Below, piece after piece: positions 4,710 to 5,848 of a stretch of DNA of 5,848 bases. The notes under the pieces were generated by a model, which did no database searches, was not told the origin of the DNA, and saw only the letters and a program-made list of their open reading frames with translations. Source of the stretch: Chlamydiota bacterium (GTDB lineage: Bacteria; Chlamydiota; Chlamydiia; Chlamydiales; Rhabdochlamydiaceae); NCBI GenBank assembly GCA_011065225.1, contig JAAKFC010000097.1, forward strand, positions 1 through 5,848. The letters run 5' to 3'. The number at the start of each line of letters is the position of its first letter. Within the stretch, counting starts at the first letter, position 1. The position numbers and the translations under genes are program-made.

Positions 4710-5848
4710 GCTGAAGGTGAAGGGAAATTCTACAAACAACCAACCCTTCCCACTTTTGAAGAAAAAGAGGGAGAAACCCTTGTAATACCTGAAAAAATTG
4801 GCCCCTATAAAATCGAAACCCTCCTTGCAAAGGGGGGGATGAGCCTACTCTATCTAGGTTTTGATCCCGAGACCAAAGAACCCCGAGTCATCAAAGTACT
4901 CTCACCCGAATATATGAATCATCCCGAAATGGTCGACCACTTCCTCTGGGAAGCAAAAATCATTTCCCTTGCCGACCATCCCAATATTGTCAAACTGTAC
5001 GATCATGGCAAATGGGAAGAAGGACTCTATATCGCCATGGAATTCATCCGCGGCGTCTCCTTGCGGCAATTCCTCATGCAGCAGTCCTTCTCACTCAAGC
5101 GCTGCCTCGATATCATCCTCCAAATTTCCTATGCCCTCTGCCATCTCCATACCCATGGCGTCATCCACCGTGACCTCAAGCCCGAAAATATTCTCATTGC
5201 CGAAGATGGCGAGATAAAAGTGATCGACTTTGGCATTGCTCAACTGCATGAAGAAGAGCCACGCATCACCCACAAAATCATTGGTACACCCAGCTACATG
5301 AGTCCTGAGCAAAAAGAAAACCCAGCCAATGTTTCCTTTTCTTCCGATATTTTTGCTCTCGGTGTCATCACCTACGAACTCGTCCTCGGCAAACTCAGCT
5401 ATGGAATGATCAACCTCTCCCTACTCCCCGCTGGCCTGCAGAAGATCGTAGGTAAAGCACTCGCCGTTTCCCCTTCTGAGCGCTATCAAGACTCTGTAGA
5501 ATTCATCACCGACCTGACCGACTACTACAAGTCACCCGAAATCGAACATGAACGAACCGGAACCGATCAAGTGATCGAACAAATGGAAATCATCCAAAAA
5601 GTGGAAGCCACTCTCTCCACCTTCGAAAAACCCAAGTGGCCCCAATTTGACATTGGGATTGCCAAAGAAAGAGAGCCTAATCAGTTTGGCTTCTATCTCG
5701 ATTTTTTCAAATTCGCTAACAACACCATGGCCATTATTCTCGCACATACCACTTCGAGCACACTCACAAGTTCCATCCACATGGCATCCTTTCGCGGGAT
5801 GATCAAAACCCTAATGAGCCCCCACCTCACAACCGAAACAGCTTTTGA
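4707..5848 (+). CDS. pkn5: Ser/Thr protein kinase (Pkn5-like) with degenerate PPM-like C-terminal domain, 3' partial
   Basis: This is a Hanks-type Ser/Thr kinase; 380 codons are visible and the frame is still open at the window end. The kinase domain covers about residues 34-270: glycine-rich loop LLAKGGMSLLYLG (39-51, first Gly replaced by Ala41), ATP-binding Lys63, helix-C Glu82, catalytic HRDLKPEN (154-161, Asp156), DFG (174-176), SPE (199-201), Asp214/Gly219 and Arg259. It should be active despite the loop change. No membrane segment follows, so it is soluble. Residues about 287-380 resemble a SpoIIE/RsbU-type phosphatase start that has lost its metal ligands. Position after sctQ matches chlamydial pkn5 (CT673), reported as a T3SS-associated kinase; from memory that protein is nearly 490 aa, so about 100 residues may be missing. 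Whether this one is secreted or regulates secretion cannot be told from sequence. The start is TTG. Confidence 0.92.
   Translation, partial: MAEGEGKFYKQPTLPTFEEKEGETLVIPEKIGPYKIETLLAKGGMSLLYLGFDPETKEPRVIKVLSPEYMNHPEMVDHFLWEAKIISLADHPNIVKLYDHGKWEEGLYIAMEFIRGVSLRQFLMQQSFSLKRCLDIILQISYALCHLHTHGVIHRDLKPENILIAEDGEIKVIDFGIAQLHEEEPRITHKIIGTPSYMSPEQKENPANVSFSSDIFALGVITYELVLGKLSYGMINLSLLPAGLQKIVGKALAVSPSERYQDSVEFITDLTDYYKSPEIEHERTGTDQVIEQMEIIQKVEATLSTFEKPKWPQFDIGIAKEREPNQFGFYLDFFKFANNTMAIILAHTTSSTLTSSIHMASFRGMIKTLMSPHLTTETAF
4832..4838 (+). repeat. Seven-G homopolymer in the kinase glycine-rich loop
   Basis: Seven consecutive G bases encode part of Lys42-Gly43-Gly44-Met45 in the nucleotide-binding loop. 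A change of one base would abolish the kinase from residue 43 onward. The length is modest for phase variation. Confidence 0.9.
5565..5848 (+). other. Degenerate SpoIIE/PPM-like phosphatase domain in the kinase tail (partial)
   Basis: Residues about 287-306 look like the helical linker that precedes RsbU-type phosphatase domains. Residues 315-370 then follow the family's opening pattern: F-DIGIA (314-319), FGFYLDFF (327-334) in place of SGDYY/GGDFYD, a hydrophobic strand MAIILAH (341-347) in place of ...IADV, and an S..MASFRGMIKTL helix (356-369). The two Asp ligands expected in the first and second motifs are Phe329 and His347, and the GKG turn is absent. The rest of the domain is beyond the window. 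The homology call is by eye. Confidence 0.55.

Noticed and set aside
4690..4710. Possible terminator or promoter between sctQ and the kinase
   Set aside because: Only one base separates the genes, and no hairpin followed by a T run is visible.
4969..5217. Overlapping + strand open frame inside the kinase (Ser-rich, 82 codons)
   Set aside because: It covers the HRDLKPEN and DFG region of an intact kinase in another frame, and its Ser/Ile-rich composition is that of an out-of-frame shadow.

Overview
The window is a stretch of a chromosomal type III secretion (T3SS) locus from a member of the Chlamydiae, read entirely on the + strand. The gene order ATPase - coiled-coil stalk protein - SctP-like protein(s) - C-ring protein SctQ - Ser/Thr kinase is the order of the chlamydial cdsN-cdsO-cdsP-cdsQ-pkn5 cluster. 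The SctN and SctO proteins also look chlamydial in detail, for example SctO begins with a KYPLEQ-type motif and ends in a KRKKKRK tail. The SctP-like proteins are duplicated and differ strongly from what I remember of the Chlamydiaceae. That suggests an environmental chlamydia (Parachlamydia/Waddlia/Simkania-like) rather than Chlamydia itself; this placement is inference.

Layout: 1-1290 sctN (its start lies before the window); 1290-1790 sctO; 1790-2911 a first SctP-like gene with a long Pro/Lys-rich low-complexity region; 2913-3539 a second, shorter SctP-like gene whose C-terminal domain is clearly paralogous to the first; 3536-4705 sctQ with a well-placed internal start at 4364; 4707-5848 a Ser/Thr kinase that runs off the window end. 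Every junction is a 1- or 4-base overlap or a 1-base gap, so the six genes almost certainly form one translationally coupled operon. There is no intergenic space for internal promoters or terminators, and no stretch over 300 bases lacks a gene.

Working together (established for the families): SctN is the export ATPase hexamer, SctO is its central stalk, SctQ builds the cytoplasmic sorting platform, and SctP controls needle length and the switch of substrates. The kinase is the Pkn5-type protein linked to the chlamydial T3SS, and could be a regulator or a secreted effector.

The points most worth attention are: (1) the kinase tail looks like a degenerate SpoIIE/RsbU-type PPM phosphatase domain with both recognisable metal-binding Asp positions lost, giving a kinase-pseudophosphatase fusion; (2) the tandem duplication of the SctP-like domain, with one long and one short N-terminal region; (3) a probable internal translation start giving a separate SctQ C-terminal protein; (4) nuclear-localisation-like basic motifs in the long SctP-like protein. 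No RNA genes, mobile elements or CRISPR arrays were seen.
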